This document shows, piece by piece, positions 63,608 to 64,000 of a DNA stretch of 64,000 bases. This stretch comes from JBCCFK01 sp965262315 (lineage in GTDB: Bacteria > Actinomycetota > Acidimicrobiia > Acidimicrobiales > UBA8592), in contig CBDHFJ010000105.1 of the NCBI GenBank assembly GCA_965262315.1, positions 124,001 to 188,000 on the forward strand, given 5' to 3'. The first letter of the stretch is position 1, and each line of letters opens with the position of its first letter. The notes under the pieces are model-generated. The model had not been told where the DNA came from and ran no database searches. It saw only the letters and a program-made list of their open reading frames with translations. The translations under genes were made by a program, and so were the position numbers.

Positions 63608-64000
63608 CTATCCCAGCGTGCCGAGGAAGTCGGCCAGGGCTTGGCCGATCTCGTCGGGGCTGTCCTCCTGGATGAAGTGGTTGCCGGGCACGGTGACCTC
63701 GGTGAGGTTGGGCCACGAGCGCACGAAGTCGCGCTGGGGGCCGACGAGAATGGCGCCGGGGTCGGCGTTCACGAAGAGCTTGGGGACATCGGACGTCGGA
63801 CAGCCAGTCGGCGTAGGCCTGCACGATCTCCACCACGTCGGCGGGTTCGCCCTCGATGGGGATCTGGCGGGGCCAGGTGAGCGTGGGGCGGCGGTGCTCG
63901 GGCTCGGTGAACGGGCGGCGGTACTCGTCGTGCTCCTCCTGCGTGAGGTCCCGCTGGATCGAGCCGGGGAGCACGGCCTCGACGAACAGGTTCTTGCCGA
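63608..64000 (-). pseudogene. haloalkane dehalogenase (DhaA-like), frameshifted, cut by window edge
   Basis: Minus strand, only the C-terminal part is in the window. [20 protein letters not shown] and [20 protein letters not shown] match haloalkane dehalogenases. Then the frame shifts at 63787-63800, where a 7-bp imperfect duplication (TCCGACG TCCGATG) occurs; deleting one copy restores [10 protein letters not shown] and leads to [18 protein letters not shown] with the catalytic His and a stop at 63608. The nucleophile Asp lies outside the window. Either a recent pseudogene or a sequencing error. Confidence 0.8.

Overview
The window is high-GC DNA from an actinobacterium (phylum Actinomycetota). 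The markers are a WhiB protein, an orphan GlnR-type regulator beside glutamine synthetases, tandem ArsA-like ATPases near whiB, many GTG starts and many leaderless promoters (TANNNT 6-8 nt before a start codon). Acidimicrobiia or a related deep lineage is my best guess, not something I can prove from sequence alone.

Layout. 0-16 kb is a c-di-GMP and surface cluster: a PilZ membrane protein with five near-identical 225-bp repeats, an HDOD gene coupled to a pentapeptide-repeat K+ channel, a second HDOD operon, a receiver/degenerate-GGDEF protein, a HEAT protein, a GT2 glycosyltransferase and secreted proteins with Pro/Thr/Glu stalks, then a hydrolase-cyclase fusion. 16-24 kb has tRNA-Pro(CGG), a Septum_form lipoprotein, TetR/P450, a receiver and a STAS protein, two ArsA-like ATPases, NfeD and WhiB. 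24-30 kb has DeoD, a 5'-nucleotidase, selB and selA. 30-35.9 kb has a LuxR-type ATPase regulator, an ABC-F protein, FxsA and a pseudo-metallo-beta-lactamase. 35.9-38.5 kb is an Fe-S module (Mrp, SufR-like, IscA-type) ending in a 112-bp tandem duplication. 38.5-43 kb has a Tat thioredoxin-like lipoprotein, an unusually short xanthine-dehydrogenase-like fusion and RidA. 42.7-46 kb is nitrogen assimilation (GlnR-like, GSI, GSII). 46-52 kb has hisI, nadE, a sigma-70 family factor and an ABC exporter. tRNA-Sec lies at 52.7 kb. 53-57 kb has small enzymes and a REC-PAS-GGDEF-EAL protein behind a 17-codon leader ORF. 57-62.5 kb is a Tad/Flp pilus operon, followed by VapBC, a lone LytR_C domain and a frameshifted haloalkane dehalogenase.

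How it fits together. Six sites resembling FliA/WhiG (sigma-28) promoters (TCAA or TCAT, N14-15, GCCGAT-like) lie in front of the c-di-GMP, HDOD and secreted-protein genes, including both sides of one divergent promoter and the distant GGDEF-EAL gene. This suggests that one alternative sigma factor, not encoded here, co-controls a surface-lifestyle programme. Separately, selA, selB and tRNA-Sec show that the organism can insert selenocysteine, although I found no selenoprotein gene in this window.
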